DNA from: Nymphaea colorata
Lineage: Eukaryota > Streptophyta > Magnoliopsida > Nymphaeales > Nymphaeaceae
Direction: 5' to 3'
Assembly: GCF_008831285.2 (NCBI RefSeq)
Contig: NC_045151.1
Coordinates: 5,717,682 to 5,781,681, forward strand
Length of the DNA stretch: 64,000 nt
Shown here: positions 52,701 to 63,783 of the stretch, one piece after another
How positions within the stretch are numbered: position 1 is the first letter of the stretch
Layout of the letters: each line of letters opens with the position of its first letter
Program-made: the position numbers and the translations under genes
Notes under the pieces: generated by a model
What the model saw: only the letters and a program-made list of their open reading frames with translations
Databases searched by the model: none
Told to the model about the DNA's origin: nothing

Positions 52701-53012
52701 AATATAGAGCCATGGCGTCGACAACAGCAGAACACATGGATGCAAGTCTTAATGAAGGACATTGGAATTCGGATTATGAAAATTCCAATCCTATAATGTG
52801 ATAATAAGAGCTCTCTTTATATGATGACAAATCCAATGTTTCGTAACCGAAGCAAACATATTCAAATTGATTTTCGTTATGTAAGAGAAAGGGTAACTCA
52901 AAGACAACTGGAGACCAAGTACATTTCAACCAACAATCAAGTCGTTGATCCTTTTACCAAAAGTTTATCAAAGCACATCTTTAATCTCCTCAAGAACAAA
53001 CTCGGCCTCTAG
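49710..53012 (+). pseudogene. Copia pol remnant: PR, INT, RT, RNase H
   Basis: Protease LADTGASVHMT at about 49720. GAG-pre-integrase HDGVYTIGK and WHFRLGHP at 50035-50140. Integrase core 50370-50960 (IFIDEHSRFTWLYPL, FQSDEGGEYTS, NGMVERKHRNI). RT 51550-52590 with VGSKWVFKTKLKSDG, and the catalytic YVDD changed to YVND at about 52088. RNase H 52560-53010 is heavily decayed. Frameshifts occur near 50200 and 51240, with several stops. Confidence 0.88.
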
Positions 53013-53035
53013 CAGCGGCTCGGTTTGAGGGGGAA

Positions 53036-53406
53036 TATTAACAAAATCAGTAAAGAGGATAAGGATGAAAAATCAGTTAGAGAGAAAATCGACAGTCAGA
53101 AATTGGATAAACACGTGAGGCTGGTAATGGAAGATTTATGAGAAAGGAAGAAAAATCAGAAGATATAGAAAGGCGACAATCTTGGGATCAAATGGAGATT
53201 TCATTTAATCTAGGCAAGAACAATCTTGCCATGATAACACGTAATTGTTTTCCCTATAAAAGGGACTCAACTCCGGCATTGTATTATTATCTTCTTCTTC
53301 ATCAATAGAAATACAGTCTGAGTGCCTTCTAGTTGTGGACGTAGGCTTCAACAAGCCGAACCACGTTAACTTTGGTCTTCCTTGTTCTCTCTTTTCATTT
53401 TCTTTA
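53036..53406 (+). repeat. Copia 3' LTR
   Basis: Preceded by the GAGGGGGAA polypurine tract. Matches the 5' LTR across its length; the start reads TATTAAC instead of TGATAAC. Followed directly by CGTCC. Confidence 0.92.
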
Positions 53407-53411
53407 CGTCC

Positions 53412-54160
53412 ATTGGTACGAGGTCCAACCTTCTTGCTCCCTTTAATAGGGGTAATTAGATCAAAGACTAAGAATTATTTAGATCATGTACAAATTATTG
53501 ATGCAAATCCTATATGCTTATGCATTGAGGCTTTGGTTTTGAAAATCAAAATTCATTTCGAACAAGTGATTTAAACTTATTTTGGAGTAAAATTGAGATA
53601 AATGACTTGTCTTGACAAGTTATTTGAAGAATCTTTGTTGGGTTTTCAAATTGATTTGAAGACCATTGTTTTGATTGAATACGTCATTTGAATTGGTATG
53701 GATTGATTTGAAATGATAATCGTCATGATTTTGAGAGTTAATTTGATGTTTTAGATCATAATTTGTAGGGAAAATTGGGGATTTTTGACGATTGAAATTG
53801 AATTCTTTGTTGTGAACTCAAGATGATTTTTGAGTTGAAATTGCGATAGTCTTATGATCAATTTTTGGGAAAATGGCTAAGTTGCCTTAGCAAGTTGAAT
53901 TAATTTTAAACTCTCTTTTGCCAAATCATGTGATTTTGGGTTTCTACTTAAGTAGAATTTGTTCATTTGATGAAACATGAATTCCAAGATGCTAAAAAAT
54001 GTGTTGTTTTCCAAAACATGTTTTGGCCAAGATTATGGATGCGGGATGATTGTGTTTTCTTTAGAAATTAAGTGAGACCTTCAAATTCTTGTTGTAACAT
54101 GACTTGGTCACCTTCCATAACTTAAATTTGAATCACTTAATTTCTAAAGAATGTGTACAT
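53412..54160. other. AT-rich DNA between nested elements
   Basis: Rich in TTGATTTGAA- and TTTTGAGTT-like words. No coding domain. The texture continues at 57345-60620, suggesting one older unit split by the LTR insertion at 54161. Confidence 0.45.
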
Positions 54161-57006
54161 TGTCACACCTCGACCTTTTGACACTCAAACATTTATTTAT
54201 TTTTTTTAACATCAAGCATTGAGGTGCGACTACACAACAATTTCAAAAGAGATGAGCCAAGCAATGCAAAACAATGGGCAAACTTCCCATTAAATAAGAA
54301 TTTCAGTTCATCTGTACAATGACAAAAATGCCCAACTCACAACATTGATGCCTAACAAAAATAAGACATCAATAAAACCAAAACAAGATGCGCCGGCACT
54401 ACAATTGACCCAAAACCTCCCCAGTAGGACGTGAGTGAAGCCATCTGCTCAACCTGCTGCCCCGGGTCCGCCAAAACCTGAAAAAGGAAACAACTGAAGA
54501 CTTAGCCTTCGCAGTATGACAACAAGCCAGGAAAAGTCTAAACCCAGTTAGGTAGGGCTCAATTATATGTGCAAACATCAGAACAATCTATCATCATGTC
54601 GTGTCAGGGCATAGCCACATCATTTGCCAAGAAGGCCCCTAACATAGACCACGACATGTAAAGGCCACTCGATGGCCACAGTAACATGTTTTCAATTCAC
54701 ATGCGAGGCACGACTAAACGTATCATTTCGTTCACAATCGCATTCTTTTCATTTACTTTAACTATGAAACAATTTACTATCATGTTGTGGTAGGACACAC
54801 AGCCACATAACTTATCAAGGAGCCGTCACCTATACCACAACATGCAAAGGCCACACACAAAGGCCACAATACCACATTCAATAACCAAATGCAATTCAGA
54901 AATAACGCATCATTCTCATTCACACTTCATTCATATACATTTCATTTTCATCAATATCAGTGAATTGACAGTTCCTGTGGGTGCAAACACAGGCACGTGC
55001 ACACCATGGGCAGCCTACAGCCGAGAGACAACCCCCATGGTGGCCCAGAATAGTATGGATTCATCCATCCGCTGTAGCGGTAGAGCACTCATCCATGGAT
55101 GTGTGAATTCCACGGAGAGATACTCAACCCTCCCTAGGACACCCAAGTTGGGAAGGCGGGAGCCCACGCTCCAAGTACGTCACACAACAGTACCCAGCCT
55201 TGCACCGCCTACGCTCCGAACAGGCGAGACCAGTGGTGAAGGCGGGACAACTCCCAAACACATAGCTACATCCCACTGGCCTCTCATCTCTTATTTTTTC
55301 ATTCTTACAATTATCCTTGCACAAACACAATTAACTGGCTAGCTCATGAGGTTGGTTCACTTCACGAGTGAACTCACACCTCCAACTGCCTCCACACGAG
55401 GGCTATACATAACAATAACAGTTTTGGCTAACTGTCTCAACATTATGAGTACAGCTACCCTCTGTTCAATCATTTGTATCATTGCCCACGGCAATGTGTA
55501 TGCAACAAACACAACATTCACATTCATTATCACAATAATCACATCTTTGAAAAGCTTAGCCAAACCACAGAGAGTAGTCTCGATCTGTGATGAGCTCGTA
55601 GCTGTCATATGCAGTTATCATTTTAGGATGCTTTCTAATGCACAGTTGGGGTCGAGGAGACACTCGACTCGATACCCCACCTCATATGTCCAAAACAGTT
55701 ATCAAATCTAGCATGCACATGCAAAGGCGTGATATTTCAAAACAGACTTCTAATAGCTTTTCAAAACACATCATATCAGATATCAAACCACTTGCATGCA
55801 TACACACATTCATTCACCAAACAATCAATCACATCACAATCCAAAGATCCCACGATCCTAGGAACACACATTCACACAGTGCCCCAGGCAAGGATTTGCC
55901 TAAAATGCTGTCATACCTGTCACACGTCCAGAAAACTCTCCAAAATGCCTCAAGCTTTGAATCTGGTCGCTCAAGGTCTACGGGACGTGCCCGGTGTACC
56001 TGCAGACAAAGACAAAGGTAAGACCTCTACTAATTAGCTTATCAATCCAAACCAAGCTAAAACAAAATCATTGAGGCACATATCATCGCCTCAAGAGGGT
56101 GTCGATGGGTAGTGTCGACATACGGCCCTCTAATAGGCCTCCTCCTAACTTCTTGACATTGCCACGAGACCCCAAAACTCAATGCTTCGCTTAGTCTATC
56201 CTTAACACATTCTTAAATGCTTTCTGTAGTGTAGGCGTCAACCCCATTGTCACATCCAACTTAAGTACATTTTCCCCAAATAACTCCAAGATACGCCCGC
56301 TCGCAAAAGCGTGAGCCACGTGCCCAAAAAGACGGTTCTAAATCTTCCCCCACAACATCACAATCTCTACCATGTTTTCCTATTGCTTCAAAAATCAACA
56401 CCACAAGCTTAAAAGATCAATATATATAAATCATCGTTTCTCCAACATAGTCCTAAACTTTCCCCAAAAAGCACAATCGCTAACATGCGTCCCCAAAACA
56501 CCAATTCTAAATTCTAGCATGCTTCCACAATGATTATACATGCTTCAAAGGAAAATATACAATAAAATGGGCTCAATTATGCCTTGCTCACCCCAAATCA
56601 AGAATCTAGACTGCTGCAATAGTCTAGGCAGCCACCTCCAGGATTCGATCAAGTGCCAATGCCCAAGATTGCTTGCTGTCGTTGCTATTCACACGCCCTA
56701 TTTGTTGGTAAGAGGGGGTAGATAGACTCCCCCAGCTGCAAACCATTCAAACGGTAATATATGATGAGAATCCGCAACAAGGAAAAGAAAACAGAGGTCT
56801 GCCGTGAGAAAAAGGCAGCTGGCAAGGCAAAAAGGAGGGGTTCGGTTGAGGGAGGCTCACACGGTGAGGGAGAGGGAGCAGTCAAGGGAAAAAAAAAAAC
56901 AAGCAGTTGGGGTGAGAGCACGTGAGAAGGGAGAAGGAGGCGTGAGAAGGAGGAAGAGAAATCGTGAGGGCATAGGGTGCTGACGGAGAGGGGAAAATCA
57001 AGCAAG

Positions 57007-57025
57007 GGGGGGGGGGGGGGGGGAC
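57007..57025. repeat. Homopolymer G run (19 bases)
   Basis: Nineteen consecutive G inside the purine-rich LTR leader. This length is prone to sequencing error. Confidence 0.9.
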
Positions 57026-57268
57026 AAGGGGCTGCGCAGGAGGGAGGATAACACGGGAGAGTGAGGGGGAGACAGGAAGAGAGACCGTAGAGGGAGGTGC
57101 AAGTGAGGAGCATGAGATAGAAGAGGGAGACGGTCAGAGAGAGGTCATGTGGTTGAGAGGGGAGACGGTAGAGACAGTGAGAGAGGGAGGAGGAGAAGAA
57201 GGACGAGGAAGGAGGAAGAGGCGGAGAGGAATCAAAAGTCTCACCTGAGCACCACCGCCGTCGTCTCA

Positions 57269-57317
57269 TCGCCGCCCAGCACCTACGTCGTTCTCGTCGC
57301 CGCCCAGCACCTACGTC
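57269..57317. repeat. Two 21-bp direct repeats, 28-bp period
   Basis: The unit TCGCCGCCCAGCACCTACGT(C) occurs at 57269-57289 and 57297-57317, near the truncated end of the LTR. The solo LTR at 1163-4348 has only one comparable block. Confidence 0.85.
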
Positions 57318-57344
57318 ATCATATAATCTCTCAAAGTTCATTCA

Positions 57345-60300
57345 ATGTATTTACACATCATACAATTTACATATAAAGATTGATTTTAATTTGAATGTAG
57401 GACTTTTTCTAAATATGCTTATCATATGCTTAAGCACAAGTGTTAGAGATGCAATCCATAAGCTTGAGTCATGGATAAGAATCTCAAAACAATTAAAAAT
57501 CATATTTTATTTTGATTTAAATGGTTTAAAATTAAAATTTTGATTCTAAGAATGTTTCATTCTTAGAGAATGATGGAATTTGAATTGGCTTCATACAAAT
57601 TAGGTATTTAAATCAGCAAAAGTGGCATGTGCTTCTTGAGGACATGCTTTGTTCATATCATGAAGTTTGAGAGACTTTTCTTTTTTTCAAAACCAAATTA
57701 AATTTTAGATCAATTGCCAAAAGAACTGTCCATTTCTTGGATGACTTCATCACTTTTGATCTTGTTCTTTGGAAGATATTAAAATTGAGATCTTCAGTAT
57801 GATTTTGCATTGTTTTTAAGACTTAATCAATCAAATGTAAGTCTGAAAATTAACCAATGAAATCAGCAATTCCTAAAATGCTTTTAGGCAGCCAATTGGA
57901 TAGGATTAGAACCTTTTATTGTTTCACAAAGCATAGCCACTTTATCACTGAACATTAGCATTTCAAGCATGTAAGTTTTTAAAATTCTTAAACTAATTCT
58001 TGTAAAGTATGGTTTGATTTCAACAACTTGCATACACTTTACGTACAAATTGTTGGAATTAACACAAATTTAAAGATGAAATGAAAGTGATTTCGTGACT
58101 TTGTACTACGAAAATCAACAAAATGATCTCGTTTCTTAAAATTAGCTTGGAAACGTGTTCCAACCTGATTTTAAAAGAGGAAAATGACTTTGAACAAGAG
58201 ATTGGACTTGTATATATATAATAACATATATATATATGTGTATCTTACTCCTCAAAATGAAAGTTTATCAAGAGACCGCATAACTCATGAATCATGATGA
58301 TTTATGGTTGGGTTCTTTTACATAGGAAGATTGAAAACTAGTTTCTAATTTCATCTACAACCCTTGACCAATTGAATAGAGAAAAACATGAATTAAAATG
58401 ACTTTAAATGAAAAGACATGAACGAATGCTCAAGCTGATCCGTCCTTAGTGTTGCCATACAAAGGTGGATCACATTCATGAGAATGCATCCATCCTTACT
58501 AGGCTTTCAAGCTATGTATATTGCAACGAATCTCTCTCACTGTGGAATTCACTCACGGTGGGGGATTCAATGGGTTTTAGGCTGGTTAATTTTGAAAAGG
58601 GACGTGGCCTTGAGGCCCCTTTTTTAAAAATTGATTCATAGTTTTTATTTTGATAAAGTCGATTCATGCAAGCATCATGCATTAACATGTGCATTTGATC
58701 ATGGCTTTTTCCCTAACTGGGCATCATTCTCAGCCATGAAATAAAATGAAAATAAATTACTTCACACAAATTGCTGAAATTAAAAATGAACTAACAAGAA
58801 GCTAAAATAGATGAAAGATGGATTAGAATCACATACCTTGTGGTCGGTCTTAATACTTGATTCTCTTCCTTGCTTGTTCTCTAGATCAAGCAATCCTAAG
58901 CAAGAACCCAAACTTGGATTCGAGCTTAGCAAAGCCAGAAAGAGATAGATTGCTTGCTGGAAATTGCAGTGGGAAGAAAGCTTCTTACCATGAAAATCCT
59001 AAGCAAGGGTTCACTTAAGCATCCTAACTTAGCAAAATCGATAGAAAAAATTAGGAGAATGAAGAAGGGAATGAGAGAAAGGGAAGAGGGCTTGGACAAA
59101 TTTTTTTCTTCTCCTCCTCGCCTTCCTCTTCTTCTCTCCTTGGTTGCCACGAGCTGATGAAGACCCCTTCTAAAAAGAAAAATCATCCACCTCCTTGGCT
59201 GCCTAGGGGGTTTATATAGATTAGGAGATGAGTTCAGCCACCTCTTTAATTTACCTTGAAAATTTATTCAAGGCTTAGGAAGTTGTAAAATGGATTAAAT
59301 GTTTTTTTTAATGGCTCTAACTAATCACACCTAGCTCATTTACATGAGCTAGGTGGGCTGGGATAGGCGTGGTCAACCTTGGTTCAGACCTAGTTGCCCA
59401 ACTTTGACCAAAATTTTAGACGAAAATGCCTTGAGAGGGGTTTGCTTTATTTTATTTTATCTATTTTTTTATGGTTTGAAATTTAGCTTGTTTTGTTCAA
59501 ACTAGTCACTAAACTCTAGATGTTATTGAATTATGGCAATTCAATTAAAATTTGAATAAATTTTGAAAATTCTACCAAATTTGGTTTTAAAAGGGTATTT
59601 TCGTCCATAATTCGACTAAAAATGGGTTTTTAATTGGATCAAATTTTGATTTGAAATATTGATTTTTAATTGAATATTTGATTTGTGCATTTGATAAAGT
59701 CAAATGTATATTTACCTTTCATAGAATCCTAATTTGGGTTATGTAATTTTAATTTGACCATGGAAAGGAAAATTTGTCCAAATTGGGTCAAATTTGACCA
59801 ATTGACCAAAGTCAAACTCATTTGTGAGATGAAGTTGACTTGATTGAGGTAATTTGATGAATTTAGGCTAAAAAAGCACTGCCTTGAGCTAGATTGTACT
59901 TCGACTGAGTTCAGTAAAAATAGATTTGATCTAGTAAAGGTCTATTCTTGTTCATCAACTGGGTTGTGGGATAGACCTGACCTTTTGACTTGAGTAAGCT
60001 CGTGTTGACTGAACTCAACTGAGGTTGGTGCTACATTTGGATGCACCAGGGTCAAACCTACTTGAATTAAGTAGGTTAAGATAGATTTTATTGCTTCTTT
60101 GAAATTTGACTCCTCTTTTATTAGAGGATCTTCTTTTTAATTAAGGAAAAGAGAAAACTATAAATGTTTCTCTTTTCATATGTCTATAGTTATGACCTTA
60201 TTCATTTCTCATTGAAAAGGATTTCTTCATTTAATTGAGAGTTGATATTTTTTAAAAAGGAGAGGTTTGTGACCTCTTGGGTGGGCTCCTAACCACACGA

Positions 60301-60620
60301 GCCAGGTGGGGCCCATACATGGGTCCCACATAGCCCTTTAGATTCTGAATTAGTTCTAATATTGGATTTAAATCTGGATTTAAATTTCGTGATTGGATAC
60401 AAATTTCAAATGACATTTGTAATTGGATTTGGATTTCAAATCCTAACTTGGATATATTTTTTAGTACTAAATTAGGATCTAGACTCATAATCCTGCTTTG
60501 GAATTTGTGTCACAAGTCAAATTCATGATTTGAATCTAAATTGTGCTTAGATTCGAAATTGACTTAAAAATTACAATTTTTCACAATCTTGTGGAATTAT
60601 TTCATAAAATCGTTTCTTAT
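57345..60620 (-). other. AT-rich non-coding DNA, possible old gypsy LTR
   Basis: No protein similarity on either strand. On the minus strand, TCTATATAAACCCCC at about 59206-59220 is a good TATA-like box followed by a leader-like purine/CT stretch to about 58860. Further right, repetitive GGATTTAAATC and TTTGACCAAT words are typical of long plant LTRs. I infer, but cannot prove, that this plus 47410-47508 and 53412-54160 form one LTR. Confidence 0.35.
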
Positions 60621-60629
60621 TTCACATGG

Positions 60630-61665
60630 GTTCTCTGCCTCCAAGCTTGACACTTCCCTATTTATTAAATTGATGGGAGCACATTCAATTTTCATTCTTA
60701 TTTATGTTGATGATATATTGATTACTGGAAGCTGCCCTGCCTCCATCCATCAGCTCATATGCTAAATGGGGTGTGATTCTCTATGAAAGGTCTTAGCCAT
60801 CTACATTATTTTCTTGGTGTCAAAGCACAATTTACACCTCAAGGGCTCTTTCTTTCTCAACGTTAGTATATGCAAGACCTTCTCAAGCAAAGTGCCATGG
60901 TTGATGTCAAGCCCCTCCCTTTACCTTTAGCCGTTGGAGAAAAGTTGTCTAAGTTTGATGGCGCCGCTGCTACTTGATCCTACTCCCTATCACCAAATTG
61001 TTGGCGCTCTCTAGTATGCTACTCTTACCAGACCAGATCTTGCTTATGCTACCAACAAGGTCTGCCAATTTATTGCACGCTCCTACCACAACTCATTGGG
61101 CTGCTTTCAAATGAATCCTTCGTTATATTAAGCATACTCTCCATCTTGGGTTTCTCATTAGACCATTCTCGTGCTTGTCTCTTACAACATATTTTGATGC
61201 TGAATGGGCCGGTAATCCTGATGATTGAAAATCTACTATTGGCTTTGCTATTTTTCTTGGAGATTCATTGGTTTCATGGTCTGCAAAGAAACAAAATACT
61301 GTTGCAAGATCTAGTACTAAGGTAAAATACATGGCATTAGCCTCAGCTGCAGTGGAAGTTCTCTCCATCTCTTATTTCTTACAAGAACTTCAACAACCTC
61401 TTCCTATTATTCGCCAGATGTTATGCGACAATCTGGGTGATGTTCAATTAACTGTCAATCCGGTGTTTCACCAATGAACAAAGCAAATTGAAGTCGACAT
61501 TCATTTCATTCGAGATCATATGCAGCATCATCTTCTCACAGTTCATCATGTTCCAGCTATTGACCAGCTTGTTGATACAATGACCAAGCCCCTTGCTCGC
61601 ACCCCATTTGAGACTATTTGTGTCAAGCTTAACGTTCTTTTGAGGCCATTCAGCTTGAGGGGGGC
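60630..61665 (+). pseudogene. Ty1/copia RT (C-terminal half) and RNase H fragment
   Basis: IFILIYVDDILITGS with the catalytic YVDD at 60703-60714, TRPDLAYATNKVCQF at 61029-61073, then RNase H STIGFAIFLGDSLVSWSAKKQNTVARSS at 61232-61315 and QIEVDIHFIRDHM and QLVDTMTKPLA at 61488-61600. Stops and frameshifts throughout. Ends at polypurine TTGAGGGGGG. Confidence 0.85.
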
Positions 61666-62000
61666 TATTGAAGATAACGATGACCACAAGGAAGCTGTGG
61701 TGGATAAGGATCAACACAAGGCAGCTGCGGTGGCCAAAATAGTTGCCCATATAGTTGATCAGAAAATTAGGAAAGGAGATCAAATGTGTAACCAAGCAGT
61801 CAAGATATTGACAGCAATTGTCATCCTCAAAATAAGGAAACAGTTGAATCTTCCAAATTGTGTACCCCTTTTAAAATCAATAGAACCTCTCACACAAACG
61901 ATTAAGGGGTTAGAGAGAAACTGCTTGGTCGTGGATGTAGACTCAATCCTGAGTCGAACCACGTTACATTGTCTTCTTTGTTTCTCCTCTTTAATCTCCA
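61666..62000 (+). repeat. Copia 3' LTR, 335 bp
   Basis: Starts TATTGAAGATAACG directly after the polypurine tract and ends AATCTCCA, beyond which sequence switches at once to gypsy integrase. No 5' partner in the window. It is open in one frame over its whole length. Confidence 0.7.
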
Positions 62001-63266
62001 CCTCGCCATTTACTAAACATCTGTTGCAACATTATCATGATACATTGGAAGCAGGTCACCAAGGTATGGACGGAACACACCAGCACCTACGCGATACTTT
62101 CTACTGGTCGAGAATGAAAAGAGATGTGCAGGATTATGTTAAGAGTTGTTTGGTATGCCAAAGACAGAAGTATGAAACATTGAAACCTGTAGGGTTATTG
62201 CAACCCTTGCCAATTCCCTCTCAAATATGGGAAGATCTGAGTATGGATTTCATAGATGGCTTGCTAAGATCAAAAGGAAAATCTGTGATTTTAGTTGTAG
62301 TAGACTGCCTTTCCAAGTATGCGCATTTCATTCCCTTAGTGCATCCATTGTCAGCCAAAGATGTAGCCAATACATCCCAGGAATACGTTGGCAAATTACC
62401 TGGGATGCTACGGTCGATTGTAAGCGACAGGGGTCCCATTTTCTTGAGTCATTTTTGGCAACAGTGTTTTACCTTGTGGGGAATGAAGTTGAAGATGAAC
62501 ACAGTCTATCACCCACAAATGGATCGGCAGACGGAAGTCAGACGTCAATCGTGTCTTAGAAACCTACTTAAGGTGTTACGTTGAGTTGCAGCCACATAAT
62601 TGGACGAAATATCTCTCTTGGGCAGAATTTGCCTACAACACTGCAGTGCACTCCTCCATTGGGTGTCTAAGGTTCCAGCCCCAAATGAATCAATTGGATG
62701 AAATACATGTTCAGTTGATCAGCAGAGAACGTATTGGACGTGGTAAAACAGAGGTTAAAAGCCGCCCAAAACCAAATGACTCAACAACATAACAAGGCAT
62801 ATAAAGACAAGGAGTATCAAGTAGGAGACTCGGTTGATTGAAAGAACTTGTCCGCTGGTAAGGTACACTGAAAAACAACAGGGGTGCATAAATTTACTGA
62901 ACCGCCATTCACGACCATATCAGATCCTACAATGTGTGGGCAAGGTAGCCTACAAACTGCAGCTACCAGAAGACTCGGCGATCCACCCAGTTTTTCACAT
63001 TTCACGACTGAAACCCCACCACACCAAGGATCCTTCCCTGGTCCTCACAGCTCCTCTACGCTCCATGCAGCCAAGCTCCCCTTCTCCTTTCCGCATACTC
63101 CAGAGGTGATCAGTTCAAAGGAATGGAGCAATCATTCCAAAATGGCTAGTGGAATGGCAAGTAGAGGGAACCACCAGCTCCCACCTGGGAGGACCCAGTT
63201 CAGTTACAGCAACGTTACCCATCCTTCTCACCTTGAGGACAAGGTGAAGATTAGGGAGGGAGATAT
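62001..63266 (+). pseudogene. Ty3/gypsy integrase and chromodomain fragment
   Basis: Integrase zinc-finger part (HYHDTLEAGHQG, FYWSRMKRDVQDYV, CLVCQRQK), core with MDFIDGL, VVVDCLSKYAHFIPL, IVSDRGPIFLSHFW and a catalytic-Glu region that is damaged (MDRQTEV), then WAEFAYNTAVHSS after a frameshift, AYKLQLPEDSAIHPVFHIS and a chromodomain-like end IIPKWLVEWQ and TWEDPVQLQQRYP in different frames. It ends at a purine tract before TGTTAGGC at 63267. This is a different gypsy lineage from the 28-34 kb element. Confidence 0.85.
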
Positions 63267-63440
63267 TGTTAGGCATTAGCAAGGAAAATGTAATTACACC
63301 TAACCTAGAGTCACTAGGGAAAGAATAAATGGGGTAAGTGGGTTGGATCTGGACTCCACCTTTTGAAATCAGACCCAGACATCCTTATACAAATAGTGTG
63401 ATACACCAAGATGAGAAGTAACGAGAATTTGGCTAAAGGT
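63267..63440 (+). repeat. Start of gypsy 3' LTR (right edge undefined)
   Basis: TGTTAGGCATTAGC follows the polypurine-like AGGGAGGGAGATAT. No second copy is present for defining the end. Confidence 0.5.
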
Positions 63441-63646
63441 TAACATTATTTGTGTAGTGGTTAATGGGTGCGTGGGTCGTGTTAATCTTTTTGTCTGTTT
63501 TGGTAGCTGAAGGCTATCACCTTGTTTCAAATCCTGGTAATTGTGTAGACTTAAGAAACGGCTATGGACTCCTAATGTTTTAGCAGCTTTTGGAATTTCC
63601 TACTTATGTTAGCCTCGTGCTTTTTACTTTTGAATCTTGTGTGCAG

Positions 63647-63783
63647 TCAAAGACCAATCAGCCAGACTTCAAACACAAGATATCTGGAGATCCACTTTGG
63701 ATTGGTAAATCCACACCACCACCAGTTATGTTAGTTCTGGACTCTCTTGATTTTTGGCAAAAAGTTAATAAAACGGCAAACAG
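63647..63783 (+). CDS. Candidate internal exon of an unrecognised gene
   Basis: A pyrimidine-rich tract and GTGCAG acceptor precede 137 bases open in one frame (SKTNQPDFKHKISGDPLWIG, then PPPVMLVLDSLDFW, to KTAN), followed by CAG|GTAAAG, a good donor. The base composition is less AT-rich than its surroundings. The NQPDFKHK and LW combination looks like a conserved plant protein segment, but I cannot name the family. The neighbouring exons would lie to the right of the window or within the last 200 bases. Confidence 0.45.

Larger units (their letters stand above)
47509..53406 (+). mobile_element. Full-length, inactive Ty1/copia element with target duplication
   Basis: Two LTRs of about 372 and 371 bp, a TGGTATCAGAGC primer-binding site (initiator-Met tRNA) right after the 5' LTR, gag, protease, integrase, RT, RNase H in copia order, and a GAGGGGGAA polypurine tract before the 3' LTR. 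The 5-bp target duplication CGTCC lies at 47504-47508 and 53407-53411, so the boundaries are exact. By eye the LTRs differ at about 30 sites plus two single-base gaps (roughly 91% identity), so the insertion is not recent. All ORFs carry stops or frameshifts. Confidence 0.95.
54161..57340 (-). mobile_element. Second large gypsy LTR (solo or truncated)
   Basis: Starts TGTCACACC and parallels 1163-4348 over most of its length: CCATCTGCTCAACCTGC, GACAGTTCCTGTGGGTGC, CATGGTGGCC, AGCTCATGAGGTTGGTTCAC, AGGTCTACGGGACGTG, then a purine-rich leader and the splice-like GCACCACCGCCG. It lacks the last ~200 bases (GGGTCCGGG block and GTTACA end). No internal domains. TACAT precedes it (54156-54160), and another TACAT lies at 57368-57372, which may be the target duplication if the missing end was lost by deletion. 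Confidence 0.8.

Noticed and set aside
56685-57341. 218-residue minus-strand ORF
   Set aside because: It lies in the purine-rich tract of the second large LTR; the Ser/Pro/Leu-rich translation is a composition artefact.
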